From Herbaspirillum sp. GW103 (GTDB lineage: Bacteria > Pseudomonadota > Gammaproteobacteria > Burkholderiales > Burkholderiaceae_D), in contig NZ_AJVC01000006.1 of the NCBI RefSeq assembly GCF_000261365.1, positions 186,001-250,000 of the forward strand: a stretch of DNA of 64,000 nt, written 5' to 3'. This document shows positions 29,250-38,092 of the stretch, piece by piece (the first letter of the stretch is position 1; each line of letters starts with the position of its first letter). The position numbers and the translations under genes were made by a program. A model generated the notes under the pieces. The model made no database searches and was not told where the DNA came from. It saw nothing but the letters and a program-made list of their open reading frames with translations.

Positions 29250-31217
29250 ATGACTGAATTCAAGAATACCGCGCAAGAACTGAGGCTGTTCCGGATGCGC
29301 CTGTTGGCTGCCAGCATCCTGGTACTGGTGTGCTTCAGCCTGCTGCTGGCGCGGTTCCTGTGGCTGCAGGTGGTGCGTCACGACGCCTACGCCGCCCAGG
29401 CCGAGGAAAACCGCATCTCGGTGGTGCCCATCGTGCCCAACCGCGGCCTGATCCTGGACCGCAACGGTGTGGTGCTGGCACGCAACTACTCGGCCTATAC
29501 GCTGGAAATCACGCCCTCCAAGATCAAGACCAACATCGATGACCTCATCGATGAGCTGGGCACGATCGTGGAAATTCAGCCGCGCGACCGCCGCCGCTTC
29601 CGCCGCCTGCAGGAAGAATCCAAGAATTTCGAAAGCGTACCCATCCGCACCCGCCTGACCGACGAGGAAGTGGCCAAGTTCACCGCCCAGCGCTATCGCT
29701 TCCCCGGCGTGGAAGTGCAGGCCCGCCTGTTCCGCCAGTACCCCTACGGCAAGACGGCCGCGCACGTGATCGGCTACATCGGCCGCATCAGCCAGCGCGA
29801 TGCCGAGCGCATCTCCGATTCCGACGATGAAGCCAACTACAACGGCACCGACTACATCGGCAAGGAAGGTCTGGAAAAGAGCTACGAGACCCAGCTGCAC
29901 GGCACCACCGGCTACGAGGAAGTGGAAATCTCGGCCAGTGGGCGCGCGGTGCGCTCGCTCTCGCGCACGCCGGCCACGCCCGGCAAGAACCTGATCCTGT
30001 CCATCGACATCGAGCTGCAGAAGGTGGTGGAAGAAGCCTTCGGCGACCAGAAGGGCGCGCTGGTGGCGATCAACCCGGCCACGGGCGACATCCTGGCCTA
30101 TGTCTCGCAACCTTCCTACGATCCCAACCTGTTCGTCGAAGGCATCGACCAGCAGAGCTGGGATGAGCTCAACAAGTCGCCCGACCGGCCGCTGCTGAAC
30201 CGACCGCTGTCGGGCGTGTATTCGCCCGGATCGACCTACAAACCCTTCATGGCGCTGGCCGCCCTGGAACTGGGCAAGCGCCGCCCGCAGGATGCCATCC
30301 GCGATCCCGGCTACTTCGTGCTGGGCAACCACCGCTTCCGCGATGACAAGGAAGGCGGCCACGGCATCGTCGACATGTACCGCTCCATCGTGGTGTCGTG
30401 CGATACCTACTACTACATGCTGGCCAACGACATGGGGGTCAATGCCATTCATGACTTCATGAAGCCCTTCGGCTTCGGCCAGATCACCGGCATCGACCTG
30501 GAGCACGAGAAGCACGGCATCCTTCCCTCTACCGAGTGGAAGCGCACCGCCTTCCGCAAACCCGAACAGAAGCGCTGGATCGCCGGCGATACCGTCTCGC
30601 TGGGCATCGGCCAGGGCTACAACAGCTTCACCCCGCTGCAACTGGCGCAGGCCACGGCCATCCTGGCCAACAATGGCGTGGTGATGAAGCCGCACCTGGT
30701 CAAGATCATCGAGGATGGCGTCACCCACGAGCGCACCGAGACCGTGCCCAAGGAAAGCTATCGCATTCCGCTCAAGCAGGAAAACATCGACTTCATCAAG
30801 CGCGCCATGGTGGGCGTGGTCAAGGAAGGCACGGCCGCGGCGGCCTTCCGGGGCGCACCCTATGAGTCCGGCGGCAAGACCGGTACCGCACAGGTGGTCA
30901 ACATTGCCAAGAACCAGAAGTATGATTCCAAAAAGCTGGCCCGTATCTACCACGATAACGGCCTCTACATCGGCTTCGCGCCGGCCGATGCACCGCGCAT
31001 CGCCATCGCGGCCGTGGTCGAGAACGGGGGCTGGGGTGCCGGCGTGGCCGCGCCGCTGGTGCGCAAGGCCATGGACTACTTCATGCTGGGCAAGCGTCCC
31101 AACGAGCCGATCAAGGCGGTCGCCCCCGATGCGACAGGCGCCGACACCCCGGTCGAAGGCCCCACCACCGAGGACGGCGGCACCACGCCGACGGTCCAGC
31201 CGGATGTGCAGGAATGA
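29250..31217 (+). CDS. mrdA: Penicillin-binding protein 2 (elongasome transpeptidase)
   Basis: A 655-residue class B PBP. An N-terminal membrane anchor (LLAASILVLVCFSLLLARF) and pedestal domain precede the transpeptidase. The catalytic serine is Ser328 in SPGSTYKPF (SxxK), the second motif is SCD at about residue 383, and the KTG motif is GGKTGTAQ at about 543. It cross-links side-wall peptidoglycan with RodA. The C-terminal tail after about residue 625 is Pro/Thr/Gly-rich. Gap to mreD is 19 bases. Confidence 0.97.
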   Translation: MTEFKNTAQELRLFRMRLLAASILVLVCFSLLLARFLWLQVVRHDAYAAQAEENRISVVPIVPNRGLILDRNGVVLARNYSAYTLEITPSKIKTNIDDLIDELGTIVEIQPRDRRRFRRLQEESKNFESVPIRTRLTDEEVAKFTAQRYRFPGVEVQARLFRQYPYGKTAAHVIGYIGRISQRDAERISDSDDEANYNGTDYIGKEGLEKSYETQLHGTTGYEEVEISASGRAVRSLSRTPATPGKNLILSIDIELQKVVEEAFGDQKGALVAINPATGDILAYVSQPSYDPNLFVEGIDQQSWDELNKSPDRPLLNRPLSGVYSPGSTYKPFMALAALELGKRRPQDAIRDPGYFVLGNHRFRDDKEGGHGIVDMYRSIVVSCDTYYYMLANDMGVNAIHDFMKPFGFGQITGIDLEHEKHGILPSTEWKRTAFRKPEQKRWIAGDTVSLGIGQGYNSFTPLQLAQATAILANNGVVMKPHLVKIIEDGVTHERTETVPKESYRIPLKQENIDFIKRAMVGVVKEGTAAAAFRGAPYESGGKTGTAQVVNIAKNQKYDSKKLARIYHDNGLYIGFAPADAPRIAIAAVVENGGWGAGVAAPLVRKAMDYFMLGKRPNEPIKAVAPDATGADTPVEGPTTEDGGTTPTVQPDVQE

Positions 31218-31323
31218 AAGCCCATGACGTTTGGCCCCTGGCCGCGGACATGAACGCTGGCGCGGCGCCATCGCCCTGTGCCGGGCCAGACATCGCAACA
31301 AGCTGTACGCACGAGGAGCCGGC

Positions 31324-32433
31324 ATGAGCCTGCAACGTCCGCCCCTGTGGCAAACCATCAAGCCGCACCTGACGGTGTTCGACGGCGCGCTGTCGCTGAT
31401 CGTGTTCCTGATCGTCTCGGTGGGCATCGTCACGCTGTACTCGGCCGGGATGAACTTTCCGGGCCGGGTGGAAGACCAGCTGCGCAACATCCTGGTGGCC
31501 TTCATCATCATGTGGATCGCCGCCAACGTCTCCCCGCAGCTGCTGCTGCGCCTGGCCGTGCCGGTCTATACGGTGGGGGTGACGCTGTTGATTGCGGTGG
31601 CCCTGTTCGGCATCATCAAGAAAGGCTCGCGCCGCTGGCTCAACATCGGCATGGTGGTGCAGCCTTCGGAGATCATGAAGATCGCCATGCCGCTGATGCT
31701 GGCCTGGTACTTCCAGAAGCGCGAAGGCATGTTGCGCTGGGATGCCTTCCTGGTGGCGGCGATCCTGCTGTTGATCCCGGGCTTCCTGATCATCCGCCAG
31801 CCCGACCTGGGCACGGGCCTGCTGGTGCTGGCCGCCGGTTTCTACGTCATCTTCTTTGCCGGACTGCCGTGGAAGATCCTGTTGGCGCTCTTCGTGGCGG
31901 GGGCGGCCAGTCTGCCCGTGGTGTGGTCCTTCATGCACGACTACCAGCGCCAGCGCGTCATGATGCTCATCGACCCGACCTCCGATCCGCTGGGCAAGGG
32001 CTTCCACATCATCCAGTCGACCATTGCCATCGGCTCCGGCGGGATCACCGGCAAGGGCTGGCTGATGGGCACGCAGACCCACCTGGAATTCATCCCCGAA
32101 CGCACCACCGACTTCATCTTCTCGGTCTACTCGGAAGAATTCGGGTTGATCGGCAACATCGTGCTGCTGGTGCTGTACCTGCTGCTGATCGGGCGCGGCC
32201 TGATCATCACGGCCAATGCGCCCACGCTCTTCACACGCCTTCTGGGCGGGGCCATCACCATGATCTTCTTCACCTATGCCTTCGTGAACATGGGCATGGT
32301 CAGCGGTATCCTGCCGGTGGTGGGCGTGCCGCTGCCCTTCATGAGCTATGGCGGCACCGCCCTGGTCACGCTGGGGCTGGGCGCGGGCATCCTGATGAGC
32401 ATCCAGCGCCATCGCAAGCTGGTACAGAGCTGA
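31324..32433 (+). CDS. rodA: SEDS peptidoglycan glycosyltransferase RodA
   Basis: A 369-residue membrane protein with about ten helices. Hallmarks are RRWLNIGMVVQPSEIMKIAM, RQPDLGTGLLVLAAG and the C-terminal VPLPFMSYGGTALVTLGLG. It polymerises lipid II in complex with PBP2 encoded just upstream. The start at 31324 with AGGAGCC upstream is preferred over the earlier GTG-type starts. This ends the mreBCD-mrdA-rodA cluster. Confidence 0.97.
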   Translation: MSLQRPPLWQTIKPHLTVFDGALSLIVFLIVSVGIVTLYSAGMNFPGRVEDQLRNILVAFIIMWIAANVSPQLLLRLAVPVYTVGVTLLIAVALFGIIKKGSRRWLNIGMVVQPSEIMKIAMPLMLAWYFQKREGMLRWDAFLVAAILLLIPGFLIIRQPDLGTGLLVLAAGFYVIFFAGLPWKILLALFVAGAASLPVVWSFMHDYQRQRVMMLIDPTSDPLGKGFHIIQSTIAIGSGGITGKGWLMGTQTHLEFIPERTTDFIFSVYSEEFGLIGNIVLLVLYLLLIGRGLIITANAPTLFTRLLGGAITMIFFTYAFVNMGMVSGILPVVGVPLPFMSYGGTALVTLGLGAGILMSIQRHRKLVQS

Positions 32434-32552
32434 CCAGGCTGCGCAGCTGCATTGTTGCCCCTCCGACAAGTTCACGACGATTCGTGAACTCGCTGCACGG
32501 ACCTGTTGTCAGCTTCGCTGCATTGCACTCTGGTATCGTTGCGAACATTCCG

Positions 32553-32580
32553 GCCGGGACGGGCTTTTTTCCGTTCCGGC
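32553..32580. repeat. Hairpin upstream of rlpA with T-rich loop
   Basis: GCCGGGACGG and CCGTTCCGGC enclose a loop of C plus several T. The T-run is in the loop, not after the stem, so it is not a standard terminator; it sits 28 bases before rlpA. Confidence 0.4.
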
Positions 32581-32607
32581 GCATCGACTGCTGACCAAGG
32601 ACAGGCC

Positions 32608-33816
32608 ATGGGAACAAACACTCCAGAACATCACCACCGGCGCGCCCCCGGGGACCGCCTCCTGCGTTGGGGCGCGCTGCTGCTGCCCCTGCTGCTGGCC
32701 GCCTGCGGCACCACCCAGCAGGCCTCGCGCCAGACTGCACAGGCGCCGGCCACCACGAGCAAATCGGCCGGATCGCGGCCGGCCAATGTGCCGGCGCTTC
32801 CGGCGGCGGGCTCCGGTCGCGGCGGCTACTACAAGGATGACGGTCCGGGCGACCACATCCCCGACGGACTGCTGGACGTGGCCGATGCCGAACCGCAGGT
32901 GGAACCGGTCTCCAAGGCGGCCAGCCGGCCCTACAAGGTGTTCGGCAAGACCTATGTACCCATCACGGACGAGAACCAGCCCTTCATCCAGCGCGGCATC
33001 GGCAGCTGGTACGGCAAGAAATTCCACGGCCAGAAGACGTCCTCGGGTGAGCTCTACGACATGTACAAGATGACGGCCGCGCACCCCACGCTGCCCATTC
33101 CCTCCTATGCCCGGGTGACCAACCTGAAGACTGGCAAGCAGGTCATCGTGCGCATCAATGACCGTGGTCCGTTCCACTCCAACCGCATCATCGATCTCTC
33201 CTACACGGCCGCGCTCAAGCTCGGCTACCTCGGCAGCGGCAGCAGCGAACTGGAGGTCGAACGCATCCTGCCCGAAGAAGCCCAGCGCATGGCCGATGCC
33301 CGCCGCAATGGCGGCGGCACCAGGCTGGCGGCGGCCGACCCGATCAACCGGGTGGCCGATGGCGGGGCCGCTGGTCAGGGCGTCTCCACCGGTGCGGTAG
33401 AAATCAATACGGTCAGCGCGCAAGGCCTGCCGCCACAGCCTACCGTGGCGGCCGTGCAGCCCATCAATGCCAGCACCACCAGTGCCGCCGGCGGGGCCGG
33501 TCTGGCCGGTGGCGGTGGCATCATCAATGCCGTGGCCAGCGGTTCGGCACCTTCCCCCGCCATGCCCCAGGCGGTCCCGCTGACGGCTGGCTATTACCTG
33601 CAGTTCGGTGCCTACTCGCAAGAAGCCAACGCCCTGGTGGCACGCGACAAGCTGCTGCCCAGCCTCACCGGCATCGTCGACAGCATGCAGGCGGTGCAGG
33701 TCAATGGTCTCTATCGGCTCTACGCCGGCCCCTATCCGACCCGCCCGGCGGCACAGAATGCGGCCATGCTGGTGCGCCAGCGCAGTGCCGGCACCCCCTT
33801 CATCGTGGAGCGCTGA
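32608..33816 (+). CDS. rlpA: Septal ring lytic transglycosylase lipoprotein RlpA (DPBB + SPOR)
   Basis: A 402-residue lipoprotein. The signal peptide ends in the lipobox LLLAAC, with Cys33 as the lipidated residue. A double-psi beta-barrel follows at about residues 130-225, with the hallmark GIGSWYGKKFHGQKTSSGE and RINDRGPF. A low-complexity Gly/Ala/Thr linker joins it to a C-terminal SPOR domain (GYYLQFGAYSQEANALVARD) that binds denuded glycan at the septum. In relatives it cleaves stem-peptide-free glycan strands. It lies 174 bases after rodA on the same strand, the usual neighbourhood. Confidence 0.95.
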   Translation: MGTNTPEHHHRRAPGDRLLRWGALLLPLLLAACGTTQQASRQTAQAPATTSKSAGSRPANVPALPAAGSGRGGYYKDDGPGDHIPDGLLDVADAEPQVEPVSKAASRPYKVFGKTYVPITDENQPFIQRGIGSWYGKKFHGQKTSSGELYDMYKMTAAHPTLPIPSYARVTNLKTGKQVIVRINDRGPFHSNRIIDLSYTAALKLGYLGSGSSELEVERILPEEAQRMADARRNGGGTRLAAADPINRVADGGAAGQGVSTGAVEINTVSAQGLPPQPTVAAVQPINASTTSAAGGAGLAGGGGIINAVASGSAPSPAMPQAVPLTAGYYLQFGAYSQEANALVARDKLLPSLTGIVDSMQAVQVNGLYRLYAGPYPTRPAAQNAAMLVRQRSAGTPFIVER

Positions 33817-33958
33817 GCCGGCCCCGGTTTTTGGGAAATATCTTCACCTGCCCTGCGGCGGACTTGCCGCACAGGGCGGCGTGGCGCGGGGGGCCGCGCA
33901 CATCTTCATATCACGGCCGGAACCGGCTGTGCCAGGCACCTGGCGGGCCGGACTGGCC

Positions 33959-34879
33959 TCAGGCGTGGTCGGCCCCATCGTCTTGCGCAGCTTGCCGGAT
34001 CTGCAAGGCGCGTTCATACAGGGCATTCTTTTTCTGGCCGGTGATCTGCGCGGCCAGTGCGGCCGCCTGCTTGACGGGCAACTCTTCCAGCAGGATGCGC
34101 AGCACGCGCTCACCCTCGGCATCCTCCCCCTCGACCGCTTGTGCGCCTTCCAGCAAGACCACGAATTCGCCGCGCTGGCGGTTGCCATCCTGCTCCAGCC
34201 AGGCCACCGCCTCGCCCAGCGGGCAGCGGTGGAGGTGCTCGAAGAGCTTGGTCAGCTCGCGTGCCAGCACCACCTGGCGCGTGGGGCCGAACACCTGCAG
34301 CATCGACTGCACGGTCTCGACGATGCGGTGCGGGGCTTCATAGAACACCAGCGCCGCCTGCAGGGCGACCAGTTCCTGCAGGGCGGTTTCACGCTGGCGG
34401 GTCTTGGCAGGCAGGAAGCCGACGAAGTGGAACCGCGCATCGGTCAGCCCCGAGGCCGACAAGGCTGTCACCGCCGCCGATGCGCCCGGCAGGGGGATGA
34501 TTTGGAACCCTGCCGCGCGCACGGCGTCCACCACACGGGCGCCGGGGTCGGAGATGGCCGGAGTGCCGGCGTCCGAGACCAGGGCGACCCGCTGGCCGGC
34601 CTGCAGGCGTTCGACGATCCTGGCGGCGGCTTCGCGTTCGTTGTGCTCGTGGGTGGCCAGCAGCTGCTTTGAGAGACCATAGCGCTGCAGCAGCTGGCTG
34701 GTATTGCGGGTATCCTCGCAGGCCACTGCATCGGCGATGGCCAGTACATGCAGGCCGCGCAGGGTGATGTCGCAGACATTTCCGATGGGCGTGGCCAGCA
34801 CATATAATGCCGACACCGGATAGCTTTGCTGGGCGGCATCCTGCAGGATGGAAGCGGCGACGCTGGAATTCTGATTCAT
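33959..34879 (-). CDS. rsmI: 16S rRNA (cytidine-1402-2'-O)-methyltransferase
   Basis: A 306-residue SAM-dependent methyltransferase of the tetrapyrrole-methylase fold. LYVLATPIGNVCDITLRGL is the family opening, ACEDTRNTSQLLQRYG and LVSDAGTPAISDPGARVV follow, and the C-terminal REMTKL-like segment appears as LARELTKLFE. It modifies C1402 in the ribosomal decoding centre. The start at 34879 is chosen over the far upstream one, which would run into the divergent lpoA-like gene; the two starts are only 13 bases apart. Confidence 0.95.
   Translation of the reverse strand: MNQNSSVAASILQDAAQQSYPVSALYVLATPIGNVCDITLRGLHVLAIADAVACEDTRNTSQLLQRYGLSKQLLATHEHNEREAAARIVERLQAGQRVALVSDAGTPAISDPGARVVDAVRAAGFQIIPLPGASAAVTALSASGLTDARFHFVGFLPAKTRQRETALQELVALQAALVFYEAPHRIVETVQSMLQVFGPTRQVVLARELTKLFEHLHRCPLGEAVAWLEQDGNRQRGEFVVLLEGAQAVEGEDAEGERVLRILLEELPVKQAAALAAQITGQKKNALYERALQIRQAAQDDGADHA
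34803..34808 (+). promoter_or_regulatory. Candidate -10 for the lpoA-yraN operon, inside rsmI
   Basis: TATAAT on the plus strand lies within the 5' coding part of rsmI, 84 bases before the lpoA-like ATG, with TTCCGA 17 bases upstream as a possible -35. The 13-base gap between the two start codons is too small for two full promoters, so at least one must overlap coding sequence. Confidence 0.45.
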
Positions 34880-34892
34880 TGAAGGGGGCGGG

Positions 34893-36170
34893 ATGTTCAC
34901 AAGTTGGAAGAAAATGACCGCGCACGCGGCCCTGCTGGCAGGCATGCTGGCACCATGGATGGTGACGGCCAGCGCCGCCGCAGCCCACAGTGTACCTCTG
35001 CTGGCCCAGGCTGCCACGCCAGGCGCCCCCGCGGCCGCCGCCGACCCGGCCCCGCTGGCCCTGCCACCGGGCACTTCGCCCGAGATGCAAGCCGCCGCCG
35101 CAGGCGGCCCTGCCGTTCCTGCCGTCCCGCCCGCGCCCCCCATCATCCACATGGCCTTGCTGCTGCCTTCCCGCAGCGGTGCCTTCGGTGCCGCTGCCGA
35201 TGCGGTGCGCGCGGGTTTCCTGACGGCCTATTCGCGCCAGAAGGAAAACATCCAGCTGGCCATCGTCGAAACCGGTGACTCCGCCGCCGACATGCAGCGC
35301 GCTTATGACGAAGCCTCGGCCAAGTACGACATCCTGGTCGGCCCGCTCTCGCGCAGCGCCGTCACCGCCGTGGCCCAGAGCGGACGGGTGAGCAAACCCA
35401 CCGTGGCCCTGGCGCAGCCCGACATGAATGGCGAAGCCGATCTGCCGCTGCCGCCGCAGATGCTGGCCGTGGGCCTGTCCATCGACGAGGAAGCGCGCCA
35501 GGTCGCCAACTGGGTCGAGAAGGAAAAGGCCCCCGGCAAGATCTTCGCCATTTCCACCGGCACGGCCTGGCAGAAGCGTGCGGCCCGCTCCTTCCAGCTA
35601 CGCGCGCGCCAGCTCGGCATGCAGGTGGACACGCTGGAACTGAGCACGCCCGCCAACGCCCTCTCTGCCCCCGGCCTGGCACAACTGGCCAGGCGCGTAG
35701 AGCAGGAAAAGCCGGCCCTGATCTTCGTGGCCCTGGATGCGGCGCAGACCGTGCAGTTGCGCAATGCCGTGGGCAACGACATGCCGCTGTACGGCACCTC
35801 ACAGATCAATCCCTACACCTTGAAGCGCGACAATCCCAACGACAAGCTGCCCGAACTGGATGGTGTGCGTCTGATCGACATCCCCTGGCAGCTGCAGCCG
35901 GACAACGTGGCCGTGGCTCGCTACCCGCGCCCGACCGTCAATGACAACGAGCGTCCCAATGCTGACCTGGCACGCCTGTACGCCCTGGGCATCGATGCCT
36001 ACCGGGTGGCCTACGGCATCGCCCAGAAGCAATCCGGCTTCGACATCGACGGTGTCACCGGACGGCTGAACGTGAACATGGTCAGCGGCGGCACCACCTT
36101 CTTCCAGCGCCAGGAAACCCAGGCCGTCTACCAGGACGGCTGGCCGGTGCCGCTGGCCGACCAGTACTGA
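34893..36170 (+). CDS. lpoA: Penicillin-binding protein activator, LpoA/YraM type
   Basis: A 425-residue exported protein. A signal peptide (AHAALLAGMLAPWMVTASAAA) is followed by a Pro/Ala-rich stretch and then a periplasmic-binding-fold domain (HMALLLPSRSGAFGAAADAV) like the C-terminal half of LpoA. No lipobox cysteine is seen, so unlike E. coli LpoA it may not be a lipoprotein. LpoA stimulates PBP1A. The assignment rests on fold plus synteny: rsmI divergent, then yraN, diaA and dolP downstream, the same order as yraL-yraM-yraN-yraO-yraP. Confidence 0.82.
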   Translation: MFTSWKKMTAHAALLAGMLAPWMVTASAAAAHSVPLLAQAATPGAPAAAADPAPLALPPGTSPEMQAAAAGGPAVPAVPPAPPIIHMALLLPSRSGAFGAAADAVRAGFLTAYSRQKENIQLAIVETGDSAADMQRAYDEASAKYDILVGPLSRSAVTAVAQSGRVSKPTVALAQPDMNGEADLPLPPQMLAVGLSIDEEARQVANWVEKEKAPGKIFAISTGTAWQKRAARSFQLRARQLGMQVDTLELSTPANALSAPGLAQLARRVEQEKPALIFVALDAAQTVQLRNAVGNDMPLYGTSQINPYTLKRDNPNDKLPELDGVRLIDIPWQLQPDNVAVARYPRPTVNDNERPNADLARLYALGIDAYRVAYGIAQKQSGFDIDGVTGRLNVNMVSGGTTFFQRQETQAVYQDGWPVPLADQY

Positions 36171-36177
36171 GGCCATC

Positions 36178-36546
36178 ATGGCGCCAGGCAGCCTGCTGCG
36201 GCGCACGGCGCGCCAGCGCACCGGAGACGATGCCGAGGACCGGGCGCTGGCCTACCTCCAGGCGCAGGGGCTGCAACTGATCCAACGCAATTTCCGCTGC
36301 AAGGGCGGCGAGATCGACCTGATTCTGCGGGAGAACGCCACCATCGTCTTCGTGGAGGTCCGTGCCCGCGCAAGCAGCGCCTTTGGCGGCGCTGTGGCCA
36401 GCGTCACGGCGGCCAAGCAGCGGCGCCTGCTGGTGGCAGCCCAGGTCTGGTTGCAAGGCCAGTCCGGACTGCCACCCTGCCGCTTCGACGTGGTCGCCCT
36501 CGAGGGTGGCCAGCTGCAGTGGCTGCGCAACGCCATCAGCGCCTGA
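36178..36546 (+). CDS. YraN family (UPF0102) nuclease-fold protein
   Basis: A 122-residue protein with the UPF0102 pattern: GDDAEDRALAYLQAQG, RNFRCKGGEIDLI and VFVEVRARAS. The acidic residues in GEIDLI and the EVR match the restriction-endonuclease-like active site (D...ExK-like). The biological role is unsettled in the family. It starts seven bases after the LpoA-like gene stops, in the conserved cluster. Confidence 0.92.
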   Translation: MAPGSLLRRTARQRTGDDAEDRALAYLQAQGLQLIQRNFRCKGGEIDLILRENATIVFVEVRARASSAFGGAVASVTAAKQRRLLVAAQVWLQGQSGLPPCRFDVVALEGGQLQWLRNAISA

Positions 36547-36671
36547 TCCTCCCGGATCCTGCCTGAACGGGCAGCATGGGGCCATCACGCCGGGCATGGC
36601 GTATCATGTGCGACCGGATTCCGGAAACCTCTCTTTACCAATTGCCCGGGCTTGGCCGTGTTCAAGTCCTC

Positions 36672-36677
36672 TATAAT
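36672..36677 (+). promoter_or_regulatory. Consensus -10 box ten bases before the diaA start
   Basis: A perfect TATAAT ends ten bases before the diaA ATG at 36688. The expected transcription start would leave only three or four untranslated bases. No Shine-Dalgarno sequence is seen, so the message may be near-leaderless. The -35 is unclear (TTGGCC or TTGCCC at poor spacing). Confidence 0.45.
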
Positions 36678-36687
36678 CGCAGGCACC

Positions 36688-37284
36688 ATGACAAATCCTC
36701 GCATCCTCGCCCATTTCCAGGAAAGCGCCGACCTGAAGATGAAGGCTGCCAACGTGTTGGCCCAACCGATCGAACAGGCGATTGAACTTATGTTCACTGC
36801 ACTGTCGAATGGCAACAAGATTCTTGCCTGTGGCAATGGCGGATCGGCCGCTGACAGCCAGCACTTCGCGGCCGAACTGGTCGGTCGCTTCGAACGCGAA
36901 CGCCTGCCGCTGCCGGCGCTGGCCCTGACTACCGATACTTCCATCCTCACGGCGGTCGGTAACGATTACAGCTATCAGGAAATCTTTTCGAAGCAGGTCC
37001 AGGCCTTCGGCCAGGCCGGCGACGTCCTGCTGGCCTTCTCGACCTCGGGCAATTCGGGCAACATCCTGGCGGCCATCGAAGTGGCCCACGAACGCGACAT
37101 GCGCGTGGTGGCCCTGACCGGCAAGGGTGGCGGCAAGATCGGCAAGATCCTGACCGACGCCGATGTGCATCTCTGTGTGCCGCATGACCGTACCGCGCGC
37201 ATCCAGGAAGTGCATCTGGTGTCGCTGCACTGCATTTGCGACGGTATCGACGTCGCGCTTTTTGGAGATGATGCGAATGAATGA
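36688..37284 (+). CDS. diaA: SIS-domain DnaA-associating protein DiaA (GmhA-like)
   Basis: A 198-residue SIS-domain protein. ILACGNGGSAADSQHFAAEL and FSTSGNSGNILAAIEVA are the sugar-phosphate-binding loops, and HDRTARIQEVHLVSLH is the C-terminal helix. Sequence alone cannot fully separate DiaA from sedoheptulose-7-phosphate isomerase GmhA; position between yraN and the BON lipoprotein strongly favours DiaA, which tetramerises and loads DnaA at the origin. The start at 36688 follows the family (short N-terminal helix RILAHFQESADLK). Confidence 0.88.
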   Translation: MTNPRILAHFQESADLKMKAANVLAQPIEQAIELMFTALSNGNKILACGNGGSAADSQHFAAELVGRFERERLPLPALALTTDTSILTAVGNDYSYQEIFSKQVQAFGQAGDVLLAFSTSGNSGNILAAIEVAHERDMRVVALTGKGGGKIGKILTDADVHLCVPHDRTARIQEVHLVSLHCICDGIDVALFGDDANE

Positions 37285-37936
37285 TGCACGATCCTTGTTG
37301 ATCCGCCTGCGCCGCCCGCTGGCGGCCGTGGCCCTGGGCGGCATGATGGCCCTGAGCCTGCAGGGCTGTTTTGCAGTCTTTGCCGGCGGTGCGCTGGCCA
37401 CCACCTTTGCCGCCACCGACCGTCGCACCCTGGGTGCGCAGACGGAAGACAAAGCGATCGTCGTCAAGGGCGAAGCCCGCATTCCCGACGTGGTGGCCGC
37501 CGGCTCCCATGTCAACGTGACCGCCTTCAACCGCAAGGTGCTGCTGTCGGGCGAAGTGCCCGACGAAGCCTCCAAGGCCGCCGCCGAACGTGAAACCAAG
37601 GCCATCCAGAACGTCGAGACGGTGTACAACGAACTGGAAGTGGGCCCGTCATCGAGCTTCGGTTCGCGCTCCAGTGACGCGCTCATCACCAGCAAGGTCC
37701 TGGCCAGCCTGGTGGATGACAAGACGCTGTATTCCAGCGCCTTCAAGATCACCACCGAGCGCGGCATCGTCTACATGATGGGCCGCGTGACCCAGCGAGA
37801 AGGCCAGCGCGCGGCGCAGATCGCCAGCGGCGTCTCGGGCGTGAACAAGGTCGTGACCCTGTTCGAATACATCACCGAGGACGAACTGAAGGATTACCAG
37901 CGCAAGCCGGCCGACGAGAACAAGTCCACCAGCTGA
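37277..37936 (+). CDS. dolP: BON-domain outer-membrane lipoprotein (DolP/YraP type)
   Basis: A 219-residue lipoprotein. The signal peptide (PLAAVALGGMMALSLQGC) places a lipobox-like LQGC before the mature protein, and two BON domains follow (HVNVTAFNRKVLLSGEVPDE and FKITTERGIVYMMGRVTQRE). DolP binds anionic lipids at division sites and supports outer-membrane integrity. The start overlaps the diaA end by eight bases and has GGAG nine bases upstream. A terminator follows. Confidence 0.9.
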   Translation: MNDARSLLIRLRRPLAAVALGGMMALSLQGCFAVFAGGALATTFAATDRRTLGAQTEDKAIVVKGEARIPDVVAAGSHVNVTAFNRKVLLSGEVPDEASKAAAERETKAIQNVETVYNELEVGPSSSFGSRSSDALITSKVLASLVDDKTLYSSAFKITTERGIVYMMGRVTQREGQRAAQIASGVSGVNKVVTLFEYITEDELKDYQRKPADENKSTS

Positions 37937-37960
37937 GCGCAGCCCCCCTGATGCAGGTCA

Positions 37961-37986
37961 AACCGCCGGTCCGTCCGGCGGTTTTC
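37961..37986 (+). terminator. Rho-independent terminator after dolP
   Basis: AACCGCCGG and CCGGCGGTT with a five-base loop, followed by TTTC. Confidence 0.8.
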
Positions 37987-38024
37987 ACGTACAGGCCCGG
38001 CCCGCAGGATCCCGCGCGGCGGTC

Positions 38025-38030
38025 TATAAT
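38025..38030 (+). promoter_or_regulatory. Consensus -10 upstream of the thioredoxin-like gene
   Basis: TATAAT at 63 bases before the ATG at 38093, just after the dolP terminator. No good -35 is visible at 17-base spacing. Confidence 0.45.
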
Positions 38031-38092
38031 GCTTCACTTCAATGGGGTTGCCCTGTGCAGCCCCTTCCCGCATTCCGAATCCGGAGTTTTCC

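Noticed and set aside
29127-31526. A 799-codon minus-strand open frame
   Set aside because: Antisense to mrdA; no domain and no ribosome site.
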